Part shown: positions 1-7,025 of the stretch, in pieces
Layout: every line of letters begins with the position of its first letter
How positions within the stretch are numbered: position 1 is the stretch's first letter
Assembly: GCA_016874295.1 (NCBI GenBank)
Contig: VGUH01000018.1
Location: 1-62,974 of the forward strand
Direction of reading: 5' to 3'
Length of the DNA: 62,974 bases
DNA from: Gammaproteobacteria bacterium
Lineage (GTDB): Bacteria > Pseudomonadota > Gammaproteobacteria > Steroidobacterales > Steroidobacteraceae
Position numbers and translations under genes: made by a program
The notes under the pieces: generated by a model
Told to the model about the DNA's origin: nothing
Databases searched by the model: none
Seen by the model: only the letters and a program-made list of their open reading frames with translations

Positions 1-64
1 CTCCAGCCTCCGCCTCCCTCAACACCCCGATGGTCTTCTCTTCCGTATATCTCGTCGCCTTCAT
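1..64 (-). CDS. IS3-family transposase OrfA, N-terminal 21 residues only
   Basis: The ATG at 64 is followed by MKATRYTEEKTIGVLREAEA, which matches the usual opening of IS3-family OrfA (a basic start, then TEEQ-I-x-hydrophobic, then E-x-x-AG). This is the start of the helix-turn-helix DNA-binding domain. The rest lies outside the window. OrfA normally works with OrfB through programmed -1 frameshifting, which cannot be checked here. Confidence 0.75.
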   Translation of the reverse strand, partial: MKATRYTEEKTIGVLREAEAG

Positions 65-120
65 CGCCTGCTCCTGGTGAAGCAGACTCTGCTCCCGTCC
101 GGGACTAAACTCGGGTGTCA
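1..120 (-). mobile_element. End of an IS3-family insertion sequence, cut by the window edge
   Basis: Read on the minus strand, this stretch starts with TGACACCCGAGTTTAGTCCC, runs through a short leader with an AGGAG ribosome site, and enters the first codons of an IS3-type orfA. A TG-initial end just upstream of orfA fits an IS3 terminus. The exact outer end could be a few bases further out (up to about 126), because the other end and the target duplication are not in the window. The element continues beyond position 1. The 200 bases between it and the tRNA promoter hold no gene that I can support. Confidence 0.7.
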
Positions 121-320
121 GGTCGGAGGAGCATATTCGCGCCCTGGGGACAAAACCGGCAAGAACGATGGCACAAAATTGGTCGGGGCAACAGAGGTCC
201 GGGTCGACTGACGTGTGGCGGGTAGCTCCCAGTCTAGGCTTTTCTTGACGATTGTCGCCTAGCGCCGTGGCGGCCAGGAGCGAGGTAGTCATCCTAACCG
301 TCGACAAGGCGCTAGATGCG

Positions 321-349
321 TTGCCCGTCGGCCAGTGCTTGCCTATACT
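321..349 (+). promoter_or_regulatory. Promoter of the tRNA-Thr gene
   Basis: TTGCCC at 321-326 and TATACT at 344-349 are separated by exactly 17 bases, which is a near-consensus sigma-70 promoter. The -10 box ends 12 bases before the mature tRNA. The bases between them are GC-rich (TCGCGCCCC), which is typical of stable-RNA promoters under stringent control. Confidence 0.75.
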
Positions 350-361
350 TCGCGCCCCATC

Positions 362-437
362 GCCGGTGTAGCTCAGTTGGTAGAGCAGTCGCTTCGTAAG
401 CGAGAGGTCGGGGGTTCAAGTCCCTCCACCGGCACCA
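362..437 (+). tRNA. tRNA-Thr (anticodon CGT)
   Basis: The 76-nt cloverleaf has an encoded CCA end. The acceptor stem is GCCGGTG/CACCGGC, the D arm is GCTC-AGTTGGTA-GAGC, the anticodon loop TTCGTAA reads CGT (decoding ACG), and the T arm is GGGGG-TTCAAGT-CCCTC. The outermost anticodon-stem pair is a G-G mismatch and the rest pairs well. tRNA genes are common integration sites, and the DNA downstream is rich in accessory and broken genes. I saw no repeat of the tRNA 3' end in the window. Confidence 0.97.
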
Positions 438-461
438 TCCAGTTCACGATTCCGCGCCTTG

Positions 462-731
462 CTACGTCCCCGGTCGGGATACCAGCGGAAACCTCTCCGG
501 GTGACGGATGGATTCGACGGCAAGGTCGATATCGAGCGCCGGCCAGCGCAGGTGGTGCGGCGCAGGCAATTCGACGCGGGTCAGCTCATCGATCGACGCA
601 TCGCGGAACCACGGAAATTTGTCGAAAGGCACGAACAACTCCTCGCTGCCGATGAGCAGCCAGAAGCCGTGGGGCGATACGTTGGCAACTTCAACCGCCG
701 AAGTGGCGGTTCCACGCGGTGCGGATTTCAT
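462..731 (-). CDS. DUF2442 family protein
   Basis: This 89-residue protein matches DUF2442. It has a core of the form VANVSPHGFWLLIGSEELFV, followed by FPWFRDASIDEL and a C-terminal part containing W-P-x-LDIDLAVE. The fold is a small alpha/beta domain of unknown function. DUF2442 genes are often found beside DUF4160 genes, as here, in pairs that resemble toxin-antitoxin modules, but no activity has been assigned with confidence. It starts inside the end of the DUF4160 gene (about 40 bases of overlap), which implies co-transcription and translational coupling. The family call is strong and the function is unknown. Confidence 0.85.
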   Translation of the reverse strand: MKSAPRGTATSAVEVANVSPHGFWLLIGSEELFVPFDKFPWFRDASIDELTRVELPAPHHLRWPALDIDLAVESIRHPERFPLVSRPGT

Positions 732-930
732 CTGCGTGAACCTCGATCAAGCCCGCTGCAGTTCGAAGTTGGCGGTCAGTAAGGCCATGATTCTGCGCCA
801 GCGCCAACTGCGGCTCAAGCCAGAATTTCGCTTCCCCGTCAGGGCATTGCACGTGGACGTGACACCGCGGCTCCTCGCGTGAGAAAAAGTAGAAGCGATA
901 CTGGCCATCGCGAAATATGGCGGGGCTCAT
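691..930 (-). CDS. DUF4160 family protein
   Basis: This 79-residue protein has the DUF4160 layout: MSPAIFRDGQYRFYFFSREE near the start, the HVHVQ motif, then DGEAKFWLEP, a central NHGL and a C-terminal HADEIRTAWNRHF helix. It is upstream of the DUF2442 gene and overlaps it. The pair is a common small accessory cassette in Proteobacteria and may be a toxin-antitoxin-like unit. That is inference from gene association; nothing in the sequence shows a catalytic site. Confidence 0.88.
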   Translation of the reverse strand: MSPAIFRDGQYRFYFFSREEPRCHVHVQCPDGEAKFWLEPQLALAQNHGLTDRQLRTAAGLIEVHADEIRTAWNRHFGG

Positions 931-982
931 CCAGGGGGCTTACGGTGGGCAGCATGTTCGAGTCGGAGGGTGCGCGCTAGAC

Positions 983-1504
983 ATGGCAACGTTCCCACTT
1001 CGCCTCATGCTCGTGATCGCCTCGGTCGTCGCCTACGCCGTGCTCGTGCAGTTCACGCCGCTCCTCGACACGATCGAGGGCGTGCCGAGCGCCAACACGC
1101 TGTTCCACTTGATGATCGGCGCGATCTTCGGTGCGCTCGTGCTCGCGCCCTTCGCGAAGGCGCCGCAGCGCATCGCGCGCGGCATCGCGCTCGTCGTCGC
1201 CGCTGCGGCGATCTACTACGGTGCGATCCGGTTCGTGGTGGACGGTCCCGCGAACCTTGATCCACTGGCGTCGTTGGTCATCGGCGGCATCTTGTCCGCA
1301 CTCCTGTGCGGGCTCGCGGTCGCGCTGTTGGCGCCGGGTCCCTTTACGCCGCGCCTCGGGGCCGCGCTCGCGATCGCAGGGGCCGTCGGCGGCGCCGTGT
1401 TCGACGCCAAGCTGAACTTCGACCCGAACCTGCTGGTCGGCCACGCGGCCTGGCAGCTCGGGGTCTTCCTCGCGCTATGGTTCGCGCGGCCCTCGCAGCG
1501 GTAG
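983..1504 (+). CDS. Hypothetical multi-pass membrane protein
   Basis: I do not recognise this 173-residue protein. It is strongly hydrophobic, with about five or six predicted membrane segments (roughly residues 7-27, 40-60, 66-84, 97-120, 125-145 and 155-170) separated by short Arg/Pro-containing loops. The ATG at 983 gives a start directly before the first hydrophobic segment. An in-frame start at 917 would add a hydrophilic leader overlapping the DUF4160 gene and is less likely. It overlaps the next membrane-protein gene by 28 bases, so the two probably form one transcript. There is no motif to suggest a substrate. Confidence 0.6.
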   Translation: MATFPLRLMLVIASVVAYAVLVQFTPLLDTIEGVPSANTLFHLMIGAIFGALVLAPFAKAPQRIARGIALVVAAAAIYYGAIRFVVDGPANLDPLASLVIGGILSALLCGLAVALLAPGPFTPRLGAALAIAGAVGGAVFDAKLNFDPNLLVGHAAWQLGVFLALWFARPSQR

Positions 1505-1992
1505 GTGTCGACGTCGTGATCGGTTACGGCGTGTTCGCCGTGATCGGCCTGTTCGTCGCGCTGCTCACCACCGACGGAGTCGCGAACGTCGACGCGACGC
1601 TCGCAGACCTGCTCTCCGGTGACCTCGCGCAGGCTGCACTCGGCGGCAGCAGCGGACGAGGCGTGTTCCTCGTGCTGCTCGCCACGGCGACCGTTGCCGT
1701 GCCGATCGTCTGGAAGCACCGGCTCGCGCCGCTCGCCTTCGTCGTGCCGCTGCTGTTCACGCTCGCGGCGTTCTGGCCGCTTTACGTGCAGCACCGCCGG
1801 CAGCAGGAAGCGATTCGCGCGATGGGGGAGCTGGGGCAGGGGCTCGGCGAGCTGGCGCAGCAGATGACCGCGGAGCTGGCCGGGCCGCTCGCGAACCTGC
1901 AGGTCGCGTCGTGGCTGCTGTTCGCCACGGTTTTGTTCCTCGCAATCAAAGGCGTGGGGTCGAGCCTTTCGGCGAGATTTCCATCGAGTTGA
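1477..1992 (+). CDS. Hypothetical membrane protein, probably with a replaced C-terminus
   Basis: This 171-residue protein starts inside the preceding gene. It has membrane segments near residues 12-32, 62-80, 88-105 and 145-160, and a short amphipathic stretch (EAIRAMGELGQGLGELAQQM) between the last two. The closing residues (GSSLSARFPSS) do not look like a natural membrane-protein end, and the DNA that encodes them runs directly into an Rhs-type fragment in another frame. I infer that the original 3' end was lost at a recombination junction around 1,950-1,990. The function is unknown. Confidence 0.5.
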   Translation: MVRAALAAVGVDVVIGYGVFAVIGLFVALLTTDGVANVDATLADLLSGDLAQAALGGSSGRGVFLVLLATATVAVPIVWKHRLAPLAFVVPLLFTLAAFWPLYVQHRRQQEAIRAMGELGQGLGELAQQMTAELAGPLANLQVASWLLFATVLFLAIKGVGSSLSARFPSS

Positions 1993-2410
1993 ACACTCGG
2001 TCGATCGCGCCGCGGGCACCCTGGAAGTCCTGACCACCGGCGTCGGCAGCGGCACCGGGGTCCAGAACTTGGAGTTCGACTGGGACAAGGCCGGCAACCT
2101 CAACGTGCGCCGGGACAATCAGGCGAACAAGCGCGAGGAGTTTGATTACGACGGTGTCTATCGCCTCGCCCAAGCGCGGCGTTATGCGACCGTGGGTGGC
2201 GGTACGGTGGCCGCGACCGATAACTTCACGTACGACACGATCGGGAACCTGGTCAACAAGGGCGGGGTATCTCCGTCCTACACCTGCTCGGCCTACAACT
2301 ACGGCACCACCAAGGGCGCTTCATCGCCGCCATGGTGTATCCACCAGGTAGTAGATGTTATTCAAGGCGTTGGCAACGTCCCCCCGCTATTGAATAGCGG
2401 GCAGGTTTAG
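1991..2410 (+). pseudogene. Rhs/YD-repeat protein fragment
   Basis: The frame reads through two YD-type repeats, including QNLEFDWDKAGNL, EEFDYDGVYRLAQARRY and FTYDTIGNLVNKGG, which are hallmarks of Rhs/YD-repeat shell proteins. Intact Rhs proteins are more than 1,000 residues and carry a C-terminal toxin. Here only about 130 residues remain, with no start codon, no upstream repeats and no toxin domain, and the frame ends at TAG 2408-2410 next to a palindrome. It is a relic of a recombined rhs locus, a common fate of displaced rhs tips. No immunity gene is recognisable beside it. Confidence 0.75.
2383..2401. repeat. 19-bp palindrome at the end of the Rhs fragment
   Basis: CCCGCTATT and AATAGCGGG are perfect 9-bp arms around a single central G. 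It lies just before the stop of the Rhs stub and about 25 bases before the sulfatase stop codon on the other strand. It could act as a terminator-like hairpin or mark the end of an inserted segment. There is no T-tract, so simple intrinsic termination is not convincing. Confidence 0.5.
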
Positions 2411-2425
2411 AGTCTAAGTTTTCGG

Positions 2426-3838
2426 CTAATTCTTCTGCGAGTCAGGGCTGCCGGGATCGTCTGCGAGGGATGAAAGGTGGTCTTGGATCACCTGGTCCAG
2501 CGGTATGGCCGACCAAGTGTTGAACGTGGCGGTCCGCACCGGATCCTGCTCCTTGGGATCGACGACGAGGTTGTAGATCGACGGGAAGTTCAGGGTCTGG
2601 ATGGTCTGATCGTCGCTGGCGATCTGCTTCGTCAGCATCTTCCAATTGCGCCACTTGGCGCCGTACAGCGCGTTGTTGACGTAGATGACGATCGACTCCC
2701 GCGGCGAGCGCTCGGTGCTGCCGGCAAAGAATGCCGACTGATCCAGGCCGTCGAGCTTGCGGTCCGTGGGCACGCCGGTGCCGGCCATGGCGGCCAGGGT
2801 CGGAAAGACATCGATCTGATGGACGATTTCGTTCGACACGCGACCCGCCGGCACTCTGCCGGGCCAACGAATGATGAATGGCACGCGCAGCGAACCCTCG
2901 TAGGGCGTATACATGCTGCCGCGCCAGGGACCGCTGAAGCCGAAGGAGTTTTCGACGAAATCGTTGCCGTTGTCAGACGTGAAGATGAAGATCGTGTCGC
3001 GTGCGAGTCCGAGCTCGTCGATCTCGTCCAGCAGCTCGCCGACGTAGGCATCGGACTGCGCCAGCACGTCGGCGAAGACGCCATTGCCGGTCCTGCCCGC
3101 GAAGTCCGGGTGGGGTTCGACCGGATCGTGCGTCTGCGTGTACGGAACATAAGCAAAGAATGGCTTGCCGACCCTGGCATTGCGGCGCATGAATTCGAGC
3201 GCTCGATCAGTGATCTCGCGGTCGATCAGACGCCGCTGTTTGCGGTCGTAAACCGCGAGACTCTGCGGCGCCGAACCACGTGTCGAGCTCATGACGTGCT
3301 CGGGCCTGGCCAGCGGGTGTGAATCCGGCTGGAAGAGGTCGCTGTCGGGCCAGTAAGCGACGTCCGAGGAATTCGGAATGCCGTACCACTCGTCGAAACC
3401 CTGGTCGGTTGGGAAGCGACCGGGTTCATCGCCGAGGTGCCACTTGCCGAAGATGCCCGTGGCGTAACCCGCTGCAGACAGCTGTTCCGCGATCGTGACT
3501 TCCCAGCCGGTTAGGCCGTACCAGATGCCACGCGGGGGCCCGCCCTTCCTGAGTCGCGTCCGTACTGCGTAGCGCCCGGTCAGCAGCGCAGCCCGCGAAG
3601 GCGTGCACTCCGACTCCACGTTGTAATTGGTGAGCCGCAGCCCATCCCTGGCGATGGCATCGATATTCGGGGTGGCCGCGCCGCGCAAGATGCCGCCGCC
3701 GTAGACGCCCGGCTCTCCATAGCCGTAGTTGTCCATGAGCACGAGCACGACATTGGGGCGTGACGAGCGCGTCTGTGCGGCTCCGGCGAGGGAGGGCAGA
3801 ACGAGGGCCACAGCGAAGAACAGTGCAAGCGTGCGCAC
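2426..3838 (-). CDS. Secreted sulfatase (arylsulfatase family)
   Basis: This 470-residue protein has a signal peptide (residues 1-21, MRTLALFFAVALVLPSLAGA) and the type I sulfatase core: NVVLVLMDN near residue 29 (metal-binding Asp), CTPSRAALLTGR with Cys78 as the predicted formylglycine residue, GKWHLGD near 130, and FTSDNG near 290. It should hydrolyse a sulfate ester in the periplasm. The Cys-type motif needs a formylglycine-generating enzyme or an anaerobic maturase, and neither is encoded in this window. The substrate is not identifiable. It lies 28 bases downstream of mmsA on the same strand and may be co-transcribed. Confidence 0.9.
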   Translation of the reverse strand: MRTLALFFAVALVLPSLAGAAQTRSSRPNVVLVLMDNYGYGEPGVYGGGILRGAATPNIDAIARDGLRLTNYNVESECTPSRAALLTGRYAVRTRLRKGGPPRGIWYGLTGWEVTIAEQLSAAGYATGIFGKWHLGDEPGRFPTDQGFDEWYGIPNSSDVAYWPDSDLFQPDSHPLARPEHVMSSTRGSAPQSLAVYDRKQRRLIDREITDRALEFMRRNARVGKPFFAYVPYTQTHDPVEPHPDFAGRTGNGVFADVLAQSDAYVGELLDEIDELGLARDTIFIFTSDNGNDFVENSFGFSGPWRGSMYTPYEGSLRVPFIIRWPGRVPAGRVSNEIVHQIDVFPTLAAMAGTGVPTDRKLDGLDQSAFFAGSTERSPRESIVIYVNNALYGAKWRNWKMLTKQIASDDQTIQTLNFPSIYNLVVDPKEQDPVRTATFNTWSAIPLDQVIQDHLSSLADDPGSPDSQKN

Positions 3839-3866
3839 GGGTACATGCGTCCCGGCAGACTTCCTG

Positions 3867-5369
3867 TCACTTCATCGTCGGCATGACGAACTCGGCGCCC
3901 TTCGAGCCTTCCGGCCAGCGCGCCGTCACGGTCTTCAGCCGCGTGTAGAACCGCACGCCATCCGGCCCGTGCATGTGCAGCGGGCCGAACAGCGAGCGTT
4001 TCCAGCCGCCGAACGAGTGGAAAGCCATCGGCACCGGGATTGGCACGTTGATGCCGACCATGCCGGCCGCCACGCGGCGCGTGAACTCGCGCGCGGCGCC
4101 GCCGTCGCGCGTGAAGATCGAGGTGCCGTTGCCGAACTCGTGGCGCTCGATGAGGCCGAGCGCCTCGTCGAGCGACTTCGCGCGCATCACGACCAGCACG
4201 GGCCCGAAGATCTCCTCGCGATAGACGCGCATCTTCTCGGTCACGCCGTCGAACAGCACGGGGCCCATGAAGAAACCCTGTTCGTGGCCGGGCACGCTGA
4301 GCTTGCGGCCGTCGGCGACGAGTTTCGCGCCTTCCTGGATGCCGGTCTCGACGTAGCCGAGCACTCGCTCGCGGTGCTCGCGCGTGACGAGCGGGCCCAT
4401 GTCGGCGCCTTCGGCGGTGCCAGGGAGCACCTTGATGGCGGCGAGCTCGGGCTTGAGTGCCGCGATCAGCTTGTCGCCCGCGTCGCCGACCGCGACGGCG
4501 ACGGAGATCGCCATGCAGCGCTCGCCGGCGGAGCCGTAGGCCGCGCCGATCAGCGCATGCGCCGCCTCGGCCGGGTTCGCGTCCGGCATCACCACCATGT
4601 GGTTCTTGGCGCCGCCGAGCGCCTGTACGCGCTTGCCGGCCTCGGAGCCGGTGCGATAGACATGCTCGGCGATCGGCGTCGAGCCGACGAAGCTGATGGC
4701 GTCCACCCCAGGATCCGTCAGCAAGGTGTTGACGGATTCCTTGTCGCCGTTCACGACGTTCAGCACGCCCGCGGGCGCACCGGCCTCGGTCATGAGTTCC
4801 GCCAGCCGCAGCGGGCAGCCGGGGTCCTTCTCCGAAGGCTTGAGCACGAAGGTATTCCCGCAGGCGATCGCCACCGGGAACATCCACATCGGCACCATGG
4901 CCGGGAAGTTGAAGGGCGTGATGCCGGCGCAGACGCCGACCGGCTGGCGCAGCGACCAGCTGTCGATGCCCTTGCCGACGGCGTCGCTGTATTCGCCCTT
5001 CAGGAGCTGCGGGATGCCGCAGGCGAACTCGACGATCTCGAGGCCGCGCGTGACCTCGCCGCGCGCGTCGGCGAGCACCTTGCCGTGCTCGCGCGTGATG
5101 ATGGCGGCGAGCTCGCCGGCGTGCTGCTCGATGAGCTCGCGGAACCGGAACATCACGCGTGCACGGCGCAGCGGCGGCGTCTCGGCCCATTCGGCGAGCG
5201 CGGTGCGCGAAGAGGCAATGGCGGCCCGCGTCTCGGCGGCGGTCGCGAGCGCGACTTCCGTCGTCGCGACGCCGAGCGCCGGGTTGAAGACCGGGGCGGT
5301 GCGGCCCGACGTGCCGGCGACGGGCTTGCCGCCGATGTAATGGCCGAGTTGGGTGAGCTTGGCGGTCAT
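3867..5369 (-). CDS. mmsA: CoA-acylating methylmalonate-semialdehyde dehydrogenase
   Basis: This 500-residue aldehyde dehydrogenase converts methylmalonate or malonate semialdehyde with NAD+ and CoA to propionyl-CoA or acetyl-CoA, in valine, myo-inositol and beta-alanine breakdown. MmsA features are visible: YIGGKPVAG at the start, [17 protein letters not shown] around 149-165, [10 protein letters not shown], the NAD-site FVGSTPIAE, and the catalytic Cys in GSAGERCMA at residue 285. The end includes the [10 protein letters not shown] segment. The length is normal for MmsA. The ATG at 5369 overlaps the stop of a truncated upstream gene by 4 nt, so the gene was once downstream in an operon whose promoter has probably been lost or replaced. 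Confidence 0.93.
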   Translation of the reverse strand: MTAKLTQLGHYIGGKPVAGTSGRTAPVFNPALGVATTEVALATAAETRAAIASSRTALAEWAETPPLRRARVMFRFRELIEQHAGELAAIITREHGKVLADARGEVTRGLEIVEFACGIPQLLKGEYSDAVGKGIDSWSLRQPVGVCAGITPFNFPAMVPMWMFPVAIACGNTFVLKPSEKDPGCPLRLAELMTEAGAPAGVLNVVNGDKESVNTLLTDPGVDAISFVGSTPIAEHVYRTGSEAGKRVQALGGAKNHMVVMPDANPAEAAHALIGAAYGSAGERCMAISVAVAVGDAGDKLIAALKPELAAIKVLPGTAEGADMGPLVTREHRERVLGYVETGIQEGAKLVADGRKLSVPGHEQGFFMGPVLFDGVTEKMRVYREEIFGPVLVVMRAKSLDEALGLIERHEFGNGTSIFTRDGGAAREFTRRVAAGMVGINVPIPVPMAFHSFGGWKRSLFGPLHMHGPDGVRFYTRLKTVTARWPEGSKGAEFVMPTMK

Positions 5370-5617
5370 GGGTTGCCACTCCGGCGGTCGAATCGGTGCT
5401 CGAAGGCGGGAACCGGTTCGCCGCTGCCGTCATCCGGCGTCGTGAAGAAGCGGATTGTCGCCTGATCCGCGTCGAGTGTCACATGGGCGAAGCCCCAGGC
5501 CAGGCCGACGGTGTACAGGCTCGTGAGTTCGGGGTGCGCCGCGAGCTGGTGCCTTGCGAAATTCGTGTTCAGCGGCCGCTGCTTGCCCGCGGCGCCGGAG
5601 ACGACCTGGGGCGCCAG
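5366..5617 (-). pseudogene. 3' stub of an unidentified gene upstream of mmsA
   Basis: An open frame with no plausible start ends at TGA 5368-5366, overlapping the mmsA start as ATGA. Its last part reads LNTNFARHQLAAHPELTSLY, then VGLAWGFAHVTLDADQATIR and [20 protein letters not shown], which looks like the C-terminal beta-rich end of an enzyme. A metallophosphoesterase or phosphodiesterase tail is possible but unproven. Reading the frame upstream meets a stop at 5620. The 5' part is missing, and the DNA switches to the tail of a TonB receptor gene on the other strand at about 5,590-5,605. This is the remnant of mmsA's former operon partner. Confidence 0.5.
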
Positions 5618-5906
5618 CTACCAGAAGCAGGGTCCGGCGCAGGAATGGCAGAACGTGAGCGCCGAGGCGAAGGAAGTCACGGACGTCGAGTTCGACGGCA
5701 ATCTCGAGCTGTTCATCGAGAAAACGATCGCCGATCGATTCGTCATCCGGCTCGCGGCCCAGAACCTGCTGGACGCCGAAAAGGTCGAGACGCAGCGCGT
5801 CTACGAATCCGTGGAGCAGCTGCAGACCGGCACGCCGGTCACGACCGTCGGCCAGGTCGAGGAATCGGATCCAGCGTACATCCTGACCTTCCGCGGCACG
5901 TTCTAG
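5601..5906 (+). pseudogene. C-terminal stub of a TonB-dependent receptor
   Basis: About 100 residues remain, from TTWGASYQKQGPAQEW to the terminal FRGTF. The segment contains the closing beta-strands of an outer-membrane receptor (ELFIEKTIADRFVIRLAAQN, then LLDAEK and a final DPAYILTFRGTF ending in Phe). The plug, TonB box and most of the 22-strand barrel are absent and there is no credible start. Its lost 5' half faced the lost 5' half of the minus-strand stub next to it, so one deletion across a divergent promoter region would explain both. Confidence 0.7.
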
Positions 5907-5977
5907 CCGCGCACGGCCGGGCCGCTTCCGGGTTCGCGGTGCCGCCGGCGCCGCGGATCCGGTAAGCTGCCCGCGGC

Positions 5978-6967
5978 ATGCGCTTACCGTCCGAGATCAA
6001 GAAGGTCCGCCACCAGCGGTTCCGCAAGCGCGCCGCGGACCTCGAGGACCGCAAGCCCTTCGCGCGCTTCCCGTGGTGGCTGCGCCTGCTGTCGTCCCTG
6101 CCGCTGTCGGCCTGGTACGGTTTCGCGACGCTGCTCGCCTTCCTCATGGATCACGTGTTCCGCGCGCGCCGCGAGATCATCGACATGCAGCTCAAGGCCT
6201 GCTTTCCGCAGGAGGACGAGGCCTGGATCCGCAGGACGCGCAGCGCCTTCTACCGCAACTTCGCCGATGTCTCGGTCGAGATCGTGAAGGCCATCTCGAT
6301 GACCCGGCAAGACATCGACCGCAGGATCCGCTTCGAGGACGACGGCCCCGCACGGACGGCCCTCGAGTCCGGCCAGTCGGTCATGATCGTGACCTCGCAC
6401 AACTGCAACTGGGAGTGGACGCTGCTCAAGCTCTCGACCGGCTTGCAGCGGCCGATCCAGGCCGCCTACAAGCCGCTGAAGGGCCGCTGGGGGGACCGGC
6501 TCATGCTGACCATCCGTTCGCGGTTCGGCGCGGAGATGATCACGGCCAAGCGGCTCCTGATCCGTGTCATGCGTTACCGGCGGGGCCCGGCGCGCATGAT
6601 CGCGATGGTGACCGACCAGGCGCCGACCTCCTCGGGCGTGCGTTATTTCGCCCAGTTCATGGGCCTCGATACGGCGTTTTTCGTGGGGCCCGAGGCGATC
6701 GCGCGCAGCGGCAAGCTGCCGGTCTTCTACCTGGCGATGCGCCGCGAATCCCGCGGCCGCTACTGCATCAGGTTCGTGCCGATCGCGCGCGCGGGTGAGG
6801 AACTCGCGCCGGGTCAGATGATCGAGCGCTACGCCGCCGAGGTCGAGCGCGTGACCCGCGAGAGCCCGCCCGACTGGCTGTGGAATTACCGGCGCTGGAA
6901 GGTGCAGCGCGACGCCGAGGGCCACCCGCACGTTGTGAAATCCGGCCTGATCCGCGCGCCGGATTGA
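5978..6967 (+). CDS. Lipid A lauroyl/myristoyl acyltransferase-like protein (LpxL/HtrB family)
   Basis: This 329-residue protein of the LPLAT family adds a secondary acyl chain to lipid A or a related lipid at the inner membrane. The catalytic H-x4-E motif is in SHNCNWEW (His141, Glu146). A hydrophobic membrane anchor lies at about residues 32-60, and the family pattern continues with YKPLKGRWGDRLM and a closing PPDWLWNYRRWK that matches the usual E-x-x-P-E-x-x-W-x-x-RR end. The ATG at 5978 follows a clear intergenic gap. The very basic N-terminus (EIKKVRHQRFRKRAAD) is longer than in LpxL of E. coli. It could act on ornithine or other lipids instead. Confidence 0.85.
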   Translation: MRLPSEIKKVRHQRFRKRAADLEDRKPFARFPWWLRLLSSLPLSAWYGFATLLAFLMDHVFRARREIIDMQLKACFPQEDEAWIRRTRSAFYRNFADVSVEIVKAISMTRQDIDRRIRFEDDGPARTALESGQSVMIVTSHNCNWEWTLLKLSTGLQRPIQAAYKPLKGRWGDRLMLTIRSRFGAEMITAKRLLIRVMRYRRGPARMIAMVTDQAPTSSGVRYFAQFMGLDTAFFVGPEAIARSGKLPVFYLAMRRESRGRYCIRFVPIARAGEELAPGQMIERYAAEVERVTRESPPDWLWNYRRWKVQRDAEGHPHVVKSGLIRAPD

Positions 6968-7025
6968 CATAAGTACCGTAAGGAATACAGACGCTTACCT
7001 TGCTTTCCTAGACATTTGTGAAACA

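Noticed and set aside
362-437. tRNA-Thr as the attachment site of an integrated element
   Set aside because: I found no integrase gene and no direct repeat of the tRNA 3' end within the window. The idea remains possible only if the other end lies outside.
3580-5433. Long open frame of about 617 codons antisense/offset to mmsA
   Set aside because: Its translation is Arg/Ala-rich with no known motif and shadows mmsA in a neighbouring frame. High GC content makes such frames common.
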